64,000 bases of DNA, from NCBI RefSeq assembly GCF_002007205.1, contig NZ_LAZS01000006.1, forward strand, positions 558,001 to 622,000, written 5' to 3'. Position 1 is the stretch's first letter. Every line of letters begins with the position of its first letter. Source of the DNA: Ensifer adhaerens. Lineage in GTDB: Bacteria; Pseudomonadota; Alphaproteobacteria; Rhizobiales; Rhizobiaceae. Of this stretch, positions 25,274 through 34,200 are shown piece after piece. The translations under genes were made by a program, and so were the position numbers. The notes beneath the pieces are model-generated. The model was not told where the DNA came from. It worked only from the letters and a program-made list of their open reading frames with translations, and did not search any database.

Positions 25274-27811
25274 GTGAACAGGATCGATTCCAGAGAGCCG
25301 CAGGGCGATGCCCTGACCCTGCCCGCTCCCTTTCTGCGCTGGTTCGGCGAGAAGGGCTGGCGGCCGCGTGCGCACCAGCTGGAGCTGCTCGCCCGCGCCG
25401 AGGCCGGGGAAAGCACGCTGCTGATCGCGCCGACCGGCGCCGGCAAGACGCTTGCCGGCTTCCTGCCGTCTCTGGTCGATCTCACCCGACGCGGCAAGAT
25501 CCCGCCGGGCGCAGCCTTCGTCGGCATCCACACGCTCTACATCTCGCCTCTGAAGGCGCTCGCCGTCGATATCGAGCGCAACCTGATGAAGCCGGTCGGG
25601 GAAATGGGGCTTCCGGTGCGGATCGAAAACCGCACCGGCGATACGCCCACGGCCAAGCGCCAGCGGCAGAAGCTCAATCCGCCTGACATTCTGCTGACGA
25701 CGCCAGAACAGCTGGCGCTGCTGCTGGCCAACGGCGAGGCGCAACGCTTCTTCAAAGACCTGCGCTATGTCGTTTTCGACGAGCTGCATTCGCTGGTCAC
25801 CTCCAAGCGCGGCCATCTTCTTTCCCTCGGTCTGGCGCGGCTGCGCCGGCTGGCGCCCGGCCTGCAGACGATCGGCCTTTCGGCGACCGTCGCCGACCCG
25901 ATGGATCTGCAGCGATGGCTGGCGCCGCAACAGCCGGACGCGCGCAATCATGCCGGCCTCGTCCAGGTCCAGGGCGGCGCCAAGCCGCAGATCTCCATTC
26001 TCAAGACCGAGGAGCATGTGCCCTGGGCCGGACACTCGGCGCGCTATGCGATCGCCGACGTCTACGAGGCGATCAAGGAGCACGGCACCACCCTGCTCTT
26101 CGTCAATACCCGCAGCCAGGCGGAGCTGCTTTTCCAGGAGCTCTGGACGATCAACGACGACAACCTACCGATCGCGTTGCATCACGGCTCGCTCGATGTC
26201 GCCCAGCGCCGCAAGGTCGAGGCGGCGATGGCGGAGAACCGACTGCGCGCGGTCGTTGCGACCTCGACGCTCGACCTCGGCATTGACTGGGGCGATGTCG
26301 ACCTCGTCGTGCATGTGGGCGCGCCGAAGGGCGCGAGCCGTCTTGCCCAGCGCATCGGCCGCGCCAACCACCGCATGGACGAACCGTCGAAGGCGATCCT
26401 GGTGCCGGCCAACCGCTTCGAGGTGATGGAATGCCAGGCAGCACTCGACGCCAACTATATCGGCGCGCAGGACACGCCGCCCGTCGGCAAGGGCGCGCTC
26501 GACGTGCTCGCCCAGCATGTGCTCGGCATGGCCTGCGCAGCCCCGTTCGATCCGCTCGCGCTCTTCGATGAAATCACCACGGCCTCACCCTACGCGACGC
26601 TTGCCTGGGAGACCTTCGAGCGCGTCATCGATTTCGTCGCGACCGGCGGTTATGCGCTGAAGACCTATGAGCGCTATGCCCGCATCCGCAAGACCAAGGA
26701 CGGGCTCTACCGCGTCTCCAATCCGCTGGTGGCGCAGCAGTACCGGTTGAACGTCGGCACCATCGTCGAATCGCCGATGCTCAACGTGCGTTTGGTCAAG
26801 CGCAACGCCCGCGGGTCGCTCGGCCGCGGCGGCATGCCGCTTGGCAAGGTCGAGGAGTACTTCCTCGAAATGCTCTCGCAGGGCGACACCTTCATGTTCT
26901 CCGGCAAGGTGCTGCGCTTCGAGGGCATCCGCGAAAACGAATGCCTGGTCAGCCAGGCCTTCACCTTCGACCCGAAGGTGCCGAGCTATGCCGGCGGCAA
27001 GTTCCCGCTCTCGACCTATCTTGCCGAGCAGGTGCGCAGGATGCTCGCCGACCCGGCCCGCCGGGCAGCGCTGCCAGAACAGGTGCGCGACTGGCTGTCG
27101 CTGCAGAAGGACGTCTCGATGCTGCCGCGCGAGGACGAACTTCTGATCGAGACCTTTCCACGCGGCAGCCGCCATTACATGGTCATCTACGCTTTCGAGG
27201 GACGGCTGGCGCACCAGACGCTGGGCATGCTCTTGACCCGCCGGCTCGACCGCGCCGGGCTGAAACCGCTCGGCTTCGTCGCCACGGATTACTCGCTGGC
27301 GGTCTGGGCGCTCGACGACCTCGGCGCCACCTTCGAGCTCAGGCGCGGCGCGCTTGCCGATCTCTTCGACGAGGACATGCTCGGCGACGACCTGGAAGCG
27401 TGGCTGAATGAATCGTTCCTTTTGAAACGCACCTTCCGCAACTGCGCCGTCATCGCCGGGCTGATCGACCAGCGCCATCCCGGCAAGGAAAAGACCGGCC
27501 GGCAGGTGACGGTCTCCGCCGACCTCATTTACGACGTATTGCACGCGCACGAGCCCGATCACCTGCTGCTCGAAGCGACCCGCAACGACGCGGCAACGGG
27601 GCTTTTGGACATCGCTCGCCTCGGGGATATGCTGAAGCGAATCAAGGGCCACATCACCCACAGGCGGCTCGACCGGATCTCTCCGCTGGCGGTGCCCGTC
27701 ATGCTGGAGATCGGCAAGGAAATGGTTCAGGGCGAGGCGCAGGACTTCCTGCTTTCGGAAGCCGCCGACGACCTGATCCACGAGGCGATGGGCGGCCTGG
27801 ATGTGGATTGA
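25274..27811 (+). CDS. Ligase-associated DNA damage response DEXH-box helicase (Lhr-like)
   Basis: About 845 residues of a superfamily 2 helicase with Walker A LLIAPTGAGKTLAGFLPSL, DEXH-box VFDELHS, SAT motif IGLSATVADP, and helicase C-domain motifs LFVNTRSQAE and QRIGRANHRMDEPSKA; a long Lhr-type C-terminal region follows. This is the helicase grouped with PdeM, an exonuclease and an ATP-dependent ligase in a DNA repair set. The start is uncertain: GTG at 25274 (MNRIDS) or TTG at 25226; homology begins near LPAPFLRWFG. A repeat element separates it from pdeM. Confidence 0.88.
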   Translation: MNRIDSREPQGDALTLPAPFLRWFGEKGWRPRAHQLELLARAEAGESTLLIAPTGAGKTLAGFLPSLVDLTRRGKIPPGAAFVGIHTLYISPLKALAVDIERNLMKPVGEMGLPVRIENRTGDTPTAKRQRQKLNPPDILLTTPEQLALLLANGEAQRFFKDLRYVVFDELHSLVTSKRGHLLSLGLARLRRLAPGLQTIGLSATVADPMDLQRWLAPQQPDARNHAGLVQVQGGAKPQISILKTEEHVPWAGHSARYAIADVYEAIKEHGTTLLFVNTRSQAELLFQELWTINDDNLPIALHHGSLDVAQRRKVEAAMAENRLRAVVATSTLDLGIDWGDVDLVVHVGAPKGASRLAQRIGRANHRMDEPSKAILVPANRFEVMECQAALDANYIGAQDTPPVGKGALDVLAQHVLGMACAAPFDPLALFDEITTASPYATLAWETFERVIDFVATGGYALKTYERYARIRKTKDGLYRVSNPLVAQQYRLNVGTIVESPMLNVRLVKRNARGSLGRGGMPLGKVEEYFLEMLSQGDTFMFSGKVLRFEGIRENECLVSQAFTFDPKVPSYAGGKFPLSTYLAEQVRRMLADPARRAALPEQVRDWLSLQKDVSMLPREDELLIETFPRGSRHYMVIYAFEGRLAHQTLGMLLTRRLDRAGLKPLGFVATDYSLAVWALDDLGATFELRRGALADLFDEDMLGDDLEAWLNESFLLKRTFRNCAVIAGLIDQRHPGKEKTGRQVTVSADLIYDVLHAHEPDHLLLEATRNDAATGLLDIARLGDMLKRIKGHITHRRLDRISPLAVPVMLEIGKEMVQGEAQDFLLSEAADDLIHEAMGGLDVD

Positions 27812-27893
27812 CAGGAAAGACGTTTAAGGATGAGCGGTCTGTCGCATCGGGTGGATTACCCTCCTCTGGAGGCCTTGTCGCGTCCGGCGGCAT

Positions 27894-28069
27894 ACCCCCC
27901 TCTGGCCTGCCGGCCATCTCCCCCACAAGGGGGGAGAATACGTGCGGCTCGCTCCGCATACCCATGCGAACATACACCTGCTGCACGAATGTTCCTGGTG
28001 GAGCGAGCGGCCAGCCGCGGCTCGATCTCCCCCCTTGTGGGGGAGACGGCCGACAGGCCAGAGGGGGGT
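27894..28069. repeat. 176-bp element with 16-bp perfect terminal inverted repeats
   Basis: ACCCCCCTCTGGCCTG at 27894-27909 is the exact complement of CAGGCCAGAGGGGGGT at 28054-28069. Next to each end is a second palindrome of the type TCTCCCCC-N4-GGGGGAGA (27917-27937 and 28026-28046). The element carries no gene and lies inside the repair operon, between the helicase stop and pdeM. It is MITE-like in layout and resembles dispersed rhizobial intergenic repeats; no target duplication was clear. Confidence 0.8.
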
Positions 28070-28104
28070 GCTGGGCCGCTCAATCCTCAGCTCAGCAGGG
28101 TGGC

Positions 28105-28830
28105 ATGACCATGCACCGCCTCGCCCTCTCGGCCCAGACGACTGCCCCTCTCCTTAACGCCCAGACAATCATCAATGGCGTCACGGCGATCTGCGATCCG
28201 CTTGGCAGCCTCTATCTGCCGGAGACCGGAACGCTGGTCGTTTCCGACCTGCATCTGGAAAAGGGCTCGGCCTTTGCCCGGCGCGGCATGCTGCTTCCGC
28301 CCTATGACACGCTGGCGACGCTGCGCGTGCTCGAAGCGGCGATCACCCGCCACGACCCGAAGCTCGTCATCAGCCTCGGCGACAATTTTCACGATCGCGT
28401 CGGCTCGGCGGTGATGCCGGACGCCTTTCGCCACATGATCGCGGCCATGGCGCACGGGCGCGAATGGGTGTGGATCAACGGCAACCACGACCCGGACGGC
28501 GCTTTCGGCTTGCCGGGCGCCTCGATGGACGAACTTAGGCATGCGGGCCTGATCTTCCGGCACGAGCCGAAGCGCGGCGAGGCCATCGGCGAAATTGCCG
28601 GCCATCTGCATCCGGCCGCAACGGTGGTGAGACGGGAAAGAGCCGTGCGCCGCGCCTGCTTTGCGACCGATGGCACGCGCATGCTGATGCCGGCTTTCGG
28701 CGTCACCACCGGCGGGCTCGATCTCAGGCACCGGGCCATGACCGGCCTCTTCGATCGCAGCAAGCTTGTCGCCCACATGCTCGGGCGCGACCGGATCTAC
28801 TCGGTGCGGTTTGCCAATCTGATCGCCTGA
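28105..28830 (+). CDS. pdeM: Ligase-associated DNA damage response endonuclease PdeM
   Basis: A 241-residue calcineurin-like metallophosphoesterase. Metal-site motifs are VVSDLHLEKG, ISLGDNFHDR and INGNHDPD, with later histidines in GEIAGHLHPAA. These match the PdeM family that accompanies the Lhr-like helicase. ATG at 28105 has CAGGGTGG ahead of it; a longer reading from 27808 runs through the repeat element in frame and is rejected. It would act in the same DNA repair process as the helicase. Confidence 0.9.
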   Translation: MTMHRLALSAQTTAPLLNAQTIINGVTAICDPLGSLYLPETGTLVVSDLHLEKGSAFARRGMLLPPYDTLATLRVLEAAITRHDPKLVISLGDNFHDRVGSAVMPDAFRHMIAAMAHGREWVWINGNHDPDGAFGLPGASMDELRHAGLIFRHEPKRGEAIGEIAGHLHPAATVVRRERAVRRACFATDGTRMLMPAFGVTTGGLDLRHRAMTGLFDRSKLVAHMLGRDRIYSVRFANLIA

Positions 28831-28881
28831 CGAGAGCGGCGAAAACGACGCGGCCCTCCCGCGCCGAGGATCCGCTTGCGG

Positions 28882-29118
28882 TCAGAATGCGTTGAAGGTC
28901 AGCGTCGTCAGCGAGCGCGAAATGCCCGGCACCGTGGCAATGTTGTCGTTGATGAACTTGCCGATGTCCTGGCCTTCTTCGATGTAGACCTTGATGATCA
29001 GGTCATAGTCGCCGCTCGTCGAATACATCTCCGAAACGATCTCCTTGCGGTAGATCTCGTCGGCGACCTCGTAGGTCTTGCCGGGAGCGCACTGCAACTG
29101 GACAAAAATCGGTTTCAT
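28882..29118 (-). CDS. Stand-alone Lrp/AsnC ligand-binding (RAM) domain protein
   Basis: 78 residues starting MKPIFVQLQCAPGKTYEVAD. The fold pattern, with GDYDLIIKVYIEEGQDIGKFI and a final SRSLTTLTFNAF strand, is the effector domain of Lrp/AsnC regulators without the DNA-binding half. Such proteins bind amino acids and may modulate full-length Lrp members. ATG at 29118 is preceded by GAGGAAG; upstream in-frame starts are shadows. Confidence 0.9.
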   Translation of the reverse strand: MKPIFVQLQCAPGKTYEVADEIYRKEIVSEMYSTSGDYDLIIKVYIEEGQDIGKFINDNIATVPGISRSLTTLTFNAF

Positions 29119-29231
29119 CGAGCTTCCTCTGTTTTTTATTTGCGGCGGCATGCGCTGATGAAACGCATGCGGCATGCCTTTCCATAGCGCTCCGGCGCGC
29201 AAAAGGAAACGTCAGCGAAGATCACCCGTCA

Positions 29232-30032
29232 CTATTCCTTGCGGAAAATCAGGCTCGCGCCCCAGCCGGTGATGACCGCGAGCAGCACCGCCATGAGACC
29301 GTAGAGCAGCGGCTGCTGGTGTGCCGCCTGGGTAATGAACTGTTCGAGGCCGGTCTTGACGACACGCAGCGGCAGCGCCTTGGCGGCGACGAAGACGCCG
29401 TCGCGGAACAGATAGGCGCGTACCACATGCACGCCGTTCGGCACGTTCGCCGGCAGGCGCACCGACGCCTTGAACAGACTGGAGCTGATGAACTGCACGC
29501 CGCCGGGATCGCGCTCGTAGACGCCGCTGGTCTCGCGGATGCGGCGGAAGGCGTTGCGGAACTCGCCGAGATTGCTGCCGTCGCCGACGAAGCCGAGCGG
29601 CACGAGCCGCATGTGATCGACGCCGATGCCCATATTGCCCATCTCGCCGGGCGGCGCGATCGTCTCGATATCGCGCGTCGACGACAGCGAATAGGATTCC
29701 GGCACCAGCTCGAAGGTCATGGAGCTGGTGTTCACCCATATGCCGAAGACGCGCTCCTTCTTGCGCACCGTCGCATTGTCCTTGGGGCCCTCGAGACTGA
29801 CGACGATGTTGTATCGGCCCTGCGCGAGCAGGCTCTGGTCGAAGCCGTCGACGGCGCCGAAGATCGTCAGGTCCGCGCCGCGAAAATCGGAGGTGATGGC
29901 GATCTCGTCGGTCGAGATGCCGATCTCCAGCTTCTCGGTGAAGTCGGCGTTCTCGTCCTGGATCGCCGCGAGGGCCGACGCGGCAAAGACGAGCGCCAGT
30001 AGAGCAAGAGCTGTGCGGGCGAAGCGGCGCAT
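29232..30032 (-). CDS. TIGR02186-like membrane-anchored periplasmic protein, partner of TauE exporter
   Basis: 266 residues: a signal peptide (ALALLALVFAASALA), a large extracytoplasmic beta-rich region (FTEKLEIGISTDEIAITSDFRGADLTIFGAV opens it) and a C-terminal membrane span before FRKE. This architecture matches alphaproteobacterial TIGR02186 proteins encoded next to TauE/SafE exporters. Its ATG shares a base with the exporter stop (TGATG), so they are co-translated. It may help the exporter recognise or deliver its sulfur-containing substrate; no direct function is established. Confidence 0.85.
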   Translation of the reverse strand: MRRFARTALALLALVFAASALAAIQDENADFTEKLEIGISTDEIAITSDFRGADLTIFGAVDGFDQSLLAQGRYNIVVSLEGPKDNATVRKKERVFGIWVNTSSMTFELVPESYSLSSTRDIETIAPPGEMGNMGIGVDHMRLVPLGFVGDGSNLGEFRNAFRRIRETSGVYERDPGGVQFISSSLFKASVRLPANVPNGVHVVRAYLFRDGVFVAAKALPLRVVKTGLEQFITQAAHQQPLLYGLMAVLLAVITGWGASLIFRKE

Positions 30033-30958
30033 CAGAAGCCGAACCCCGCGGATACGACCGAATAGATGTCCTTCGGCGGAATGATGAGCTCGATCGCCAG
30101 ACGAATGCCAACGGCAAGAACAAGCAATGCCAACAATGCGCGCAGCTGTTCGCCGCGCAGCTTCTGGCCGACGCGCACGCCATACTGGGCACCGATGACG
30201 CCGGCGATCATCAGCACGAAGGCGAGCACGATATCGACGGTGTAGTTGGTCGAGGCCTGGACGATGACCGTGTAGGCCGAGACGAAGATAATCTGGAACA
30301 GCGACGTGCCGACGACGACATTGGTCGGGATGCGCAGGAGATAGATCATCGCCGGCACCATGATGAAGCCGCCGCCGACGCCCATGACCGAGGTCAGGAT
30401 GCCGATGCAGAAGCCGAGGCCGGCGACCGGGATGACGCTCAGATAGATCTTCGATTTCTTGAAGCGCATCTTCAAGGGCAGGCCGTGCACCCAGTTGTGC
30501 TGGCCGGGGCGACGCAGGGTGGTCTGCTGGTTCTTGGCCGCCTTGCGCATGGCGGTGATGCTCTCCCAGAGCATCAGTCCGCCAACGGTGCTGAGCAACA
30601 CGACGTAGAGCAGGGAAATGACAAGGTCGAGCTGACCGATGCGGCGCAGCAGCGAGAAAAGCCAGACGCCGATGGTGGCACCGGCAAGACCGCCGCACAG
30701 CAGCACCGTGCCAAGCTTAATGTCGATCGTGCCGCGCCGGAAATGCGTAATCGCACCCGAGATCGACGAGGCCACCACCTGGTTGGCACCGGTTGCCACC
30801 GCCACGACGGGAGGAATGTTATAGAAGATCAGGAGCGGGGTGATCAGGAATCCGCCACCGACGCCGAACATGCCGGACAGAAAGCCGACGGCAGCGCCCA
30901 TACCGAGAATGATGAGTATGTTCACCGACAATTCTGCGATGGGCAGATAGATCGTCAC
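30032..30958 (-). CDS. TauE/SafE family sulfite (anion) exporter
   Basis: 308 residues with about eight hydrophobic spans and the two family repeats GFLSGMFGVGGGFLITPLL and IGILTSVMGVGGGFIMVPAMIYLL. Members export sulfite or sulfoacetate-type anions across the inner membrane. GTG at 30958 is chosen over TTG at 30979 because GAGGA lies six bases ahead of it. Translationally coupled to the TIGR02186-like gene. Confidence 0.88.
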   Translation of the reverse strand: MTIYLPIAELSVNILIILGMGAAVGFLSGMFGVGGGFLITPLLIFYNIPPVVAVATGANQVVASSISGAITHFRRGTIDIKLGTVLLCGGLAGATIGVWLFSLLRRIGQLDLVISLLYVVLLSTVGGLMLWESITAMRKAAKNQQTTLRRPGQHNWVHGLPLKMRFKKSKIYLSVIPVAGLGFCIGILTSVMGVGGGFIMVPAMIYLLRIPTNVVVGTSLFQIIFVSAYTVIVQASTNYTVDIVLAFVLMIAGVIGAQYGVRVGQKLRGEQLRALLALLVLAVGIRLAIELIIPPKDIYSVVSAGFGF

Positions 30959-31298
30959 GCCGGATCCTCGATATGCCAACGGCCCGCGATGCGGGCGAAC
31001 CAGTTAGTGTGGCAAGCAAATCACCACGATTGAGGGATTATTCGAAGGGCCGGCACCTCTCCCGAGGGCGAGGCGGCCTCCGTCATGCACTCCTGCAGCG
31101 TTGCGCTTCCGCCAGGACGTGCCAAGGCCACAAATCGGACCTTGATTGCTGCATCGGTTCTTCCTTAGCCCGATTCCGATTAAGGAATTATGCAGCAGCC
31201 CGAGATTTCAACCTTTTCAGCCACATGGCGGATGGCTTCGCCACCCGCAACCCGTGTCGCCCGGCTCTGCGGCTTTATTACGGCGCTGGGCCCAAGGG
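30959..31298. other. Gene-free stretch between podJ and the exporter operon, with a two-part inverted repeat
   Basis: 340 bases with no supported gene. GCTGCAT (31148-31154) pairs with ATGCAGC (31190-31196) and nested inside TTCCTTA (31161-31167) pairs with TAAGGAA (31181-31187). Lying after the podJ stop it may end the podJ transcript, but no U-run follows in that direction. Confidence 0.5.
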
Positions 31299-34200
31299 TC
31301 AGGAATTGCGTTTCAGCAATTCCTTGACCAGCTGCTCGGTGATTTCGCCCGTCGGCTCCTGGCCGACCGACTTCTGGAAGGCCTTGATGGCGGCGACGGT
31401 CTTCTTGCCCATCTGGCCATCCGGCTTGCCGGCGTCGAAGCCGTTGTTGTTGAGGATCGCCTGGATGTTGCGAACCGCCTTGCTCATGTCGACGCTGGCA
31501 GTCTTGTTGGCCGGACCGACCCAGGCATCCGGAACGTCGACGCTGTTCGCCTTGGCGTCGACCGGCTCGGCCTTCCAGGCTTCCGCCTTGGCCTTGGCGC
31601 TTTCGAGCTGCGCCGGCTTCATCGCCTTGGCAACTTCGTCGCGCTTGGCGCCGGCATCGAGATCGCCTTCGCGGGCAGCGGCCGAGAACCACTTGTAGGA
31701 TTCCGTCAGGTCCTGCGGCACGCCGTTGCCACGGGCATAGAGGACCGCAAGGTTGAACTGGCTGTCGCGGATGCCGAGTTCGGCAGCCTTCGCAAACCAC
31801 TTCGTTGCCTCGTTAAAGTCAGGCGCGCCATCGCGGCCGCTTGCCAGCATGACCGCGAGGTTGTGCATGGCGCTGGCGTTGCCCTGGCCGGCGGAGGCGA
31901 GATAGAGCGCCTTCGCCTTGGCCGCGTCGCGCGTCACGCCGGTGCCCTTCTCGTAAAGGGTTGCGAGGCGGTACTGTGCCGGCACCACACCGGCATCGGC
32001 GGCGCGCTGATACCATTTCGCGGCTTCCGCCATGTTTTCCTGCACGCCGCGGCCCTCGGTGAAGCGCACGGCGATCTCGTAGAAGGCGAGCGGGTCGCCA
32101 CCCTTGGCGGCCGTCACCAGCGCGACCGGACCGAAACCTTCCGGCAACACGATGTCGGCGGGTACAGCTGCAGCGGCTGTCGTCGACGGGGTCATCGCGG
32201 CGCCAGCGGCCGGCGCGCTTGCGAGCGAAGCGTTCGCCACCGGCGTCGCAGCGGCCGGAGCCGGCTGGAACTCGGTGACCGGCGTCTTCGTCTCGGCGAC
32301 CGGCGCAAGCATCGGCGCCTTGCCTTCCGTGGGCGTTGCAAAAGTGGTCGTCGGCACTGTCGTCGCGGTCACCGCGATCGAGGCCTCGGGGGTCTTCGCC
32401 GGCGTTTCGACGGAATCGAGCGGCGCCGCGACAGCCGTTTCGGACGCGGTAACCGGTGCTTCCTGTGCCGTGACGGGTGCGCTCGGCGTCAGCTGGTCGT
32501 CGGCGGCCTTGAACTCTGCTGCCTGCGGGGTGACCGTCTGCTCGATGACCGCCACCGGTTCGGCCGACATCTCCTTCTTGTTCAGCATCGAGCTGACCAT
32601 CGGGTAGGACATGATCGCCAAAAGAACCGCGCCGACGGCCATGAGGATCGGCCGGCGATGGCGGGCAAAGGCGCCGCCGATACCGGCCGTCGCTGCCTTG
32701 TCGCCGGTCTTGTTGAGCGTGTCGGCCTCTTCCACGGCAAGCTGGGCGGCGCGGCGGGCAGCGGCGATGAAGTCCGACTTGTCGCCGTCGGCCGGCTGGA
32801 TGCCCGCCTTGTTCATCTGTCCGGCGCGCACGCGCTCCAGAATCTTCTTGACGTCGGGAACACCGGAGCCCGGCTCGAGCAGCTGGTTGGCTTCTTCCGG
32901 CGCCAGCATTTCGGAGGGATCGATCGACGGGGCCGGCTCGACGAGCTTGCGCGCCTCACCCGGTGCCTGTTCGGAGCGCTTGCCGGAAAAGCGCCGGGTG
33001 AGGCCGGCGAGCAGGCCCGTGCGCGACGGAGCCGCCGGTTCGCGCGGCTCTTCGAGTTCGACGGTCGAGACCTGCGCATCGTCGGCAAAGGCCGTTGCCG
33101 GTTCGGCGGCCTGGGCTGCGACGGCCTGGTCCTCCGCCTGGAGGGCACGGACATTGCGCTGCAGATCGTCGTAGCGATCATCGAGATCGCCGCTGCCGAA
33201 CGGGTCGCTGAACTCCGGCTGGGCGGCGCGCGGCATCTCAACCGCTTCGCGCGTCACCGCCATGGCAGGCTGGGCCGCCATCGCCGGCTCGCGGTTTTCA
33301 ATCCGCTCCAGTTTGTCGGCGATGTGAACGAGGGTTTCGTGCAGCGCCTCAAAGGTGCGCGCCGTCCGCTCTTCGCTCGAGCGGCTCAAGTCCTCAAGCG
33401 TCCTCAAGTCTTCGGCAAGCGCCGAGATCGCGGCCAGGTCGCCACCGGAGGTTTGCGCAGGGCTATTCTTGGAATAGGCTTCCATGACCGCTTCGGCTGC
33501 CTGGCGGGCGGCTTCGACGATGTATTCGTCGCTGGTCGAGAAATAGTCCTCAAGCGCGGTCATGCGGCTTTCGAAGTCGACGGGCATGGCGCCCTGCGCG
33601 ACGTCCGCCCGCGGCTGGCTGACCAGCGTCGACAGGTTGGCAATCTGGGCTTCAAGGTTCTGAAGTGCTGCGCGGTCGTCGAACGGCGCGGCGTAGGTCT
33701 CTTCGAGACGCTGGGCGATACCGACGAGGCGATCTTCCAGGCGGTCGAAACGCGGATCGGAAACAGGCTGGGCGCCATGGGCGTCAAGCTCGTCGATCCT
33801 GCGGGCGAGATAGTCCAACCGCTCAGCCAGAGCATCGTTGACGCTGCCCTGGTCGAGGGCCTCGATCTTGCGGGAGATGTCCGACAGGTAATCGTTGAGG
33901 TCCGACTGCGCGGTCCTGTTGCTGCGCTCCATCATCAGCGAAAGCTGGTCGAGGCGCTCTTCCAGGCGGGCGGCCGCCTTTTCGCTGGCGAGATCCTCGA
34001 CCCGGACGGTCAGGGCTTCCAGGCGGGCGCCGAGGCCACCGTCGTTCGGACGCGACAGGTTGTCGATCTGAAGGGAGAGGTCGCCGAGCCGGCTTTCGAG
34101 CCGATTGACGAAGCCGCTATCGAGGCCCGGGGTCGTGCGGCTGCTGGCGGCGATGGCGCGGCTGATTTCGTCGAGCCGGCTGTCGAGATCGGCAAATTGC

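Noticed and set aside
27808-28104. In-frame N-terminal extension of pdeM through the repeat element
   Set aside because: The extension encodes low-complexity repeat sequence (Gly/Pro-rich) and the PdeM family begins at the ATG near 28105.
30033-30698. N-terminal extension of the TIGR02186-like gene
   Set aside because: It overlaps the TauE gene out of frame; the signal peptide begins at the ATG at 30032.
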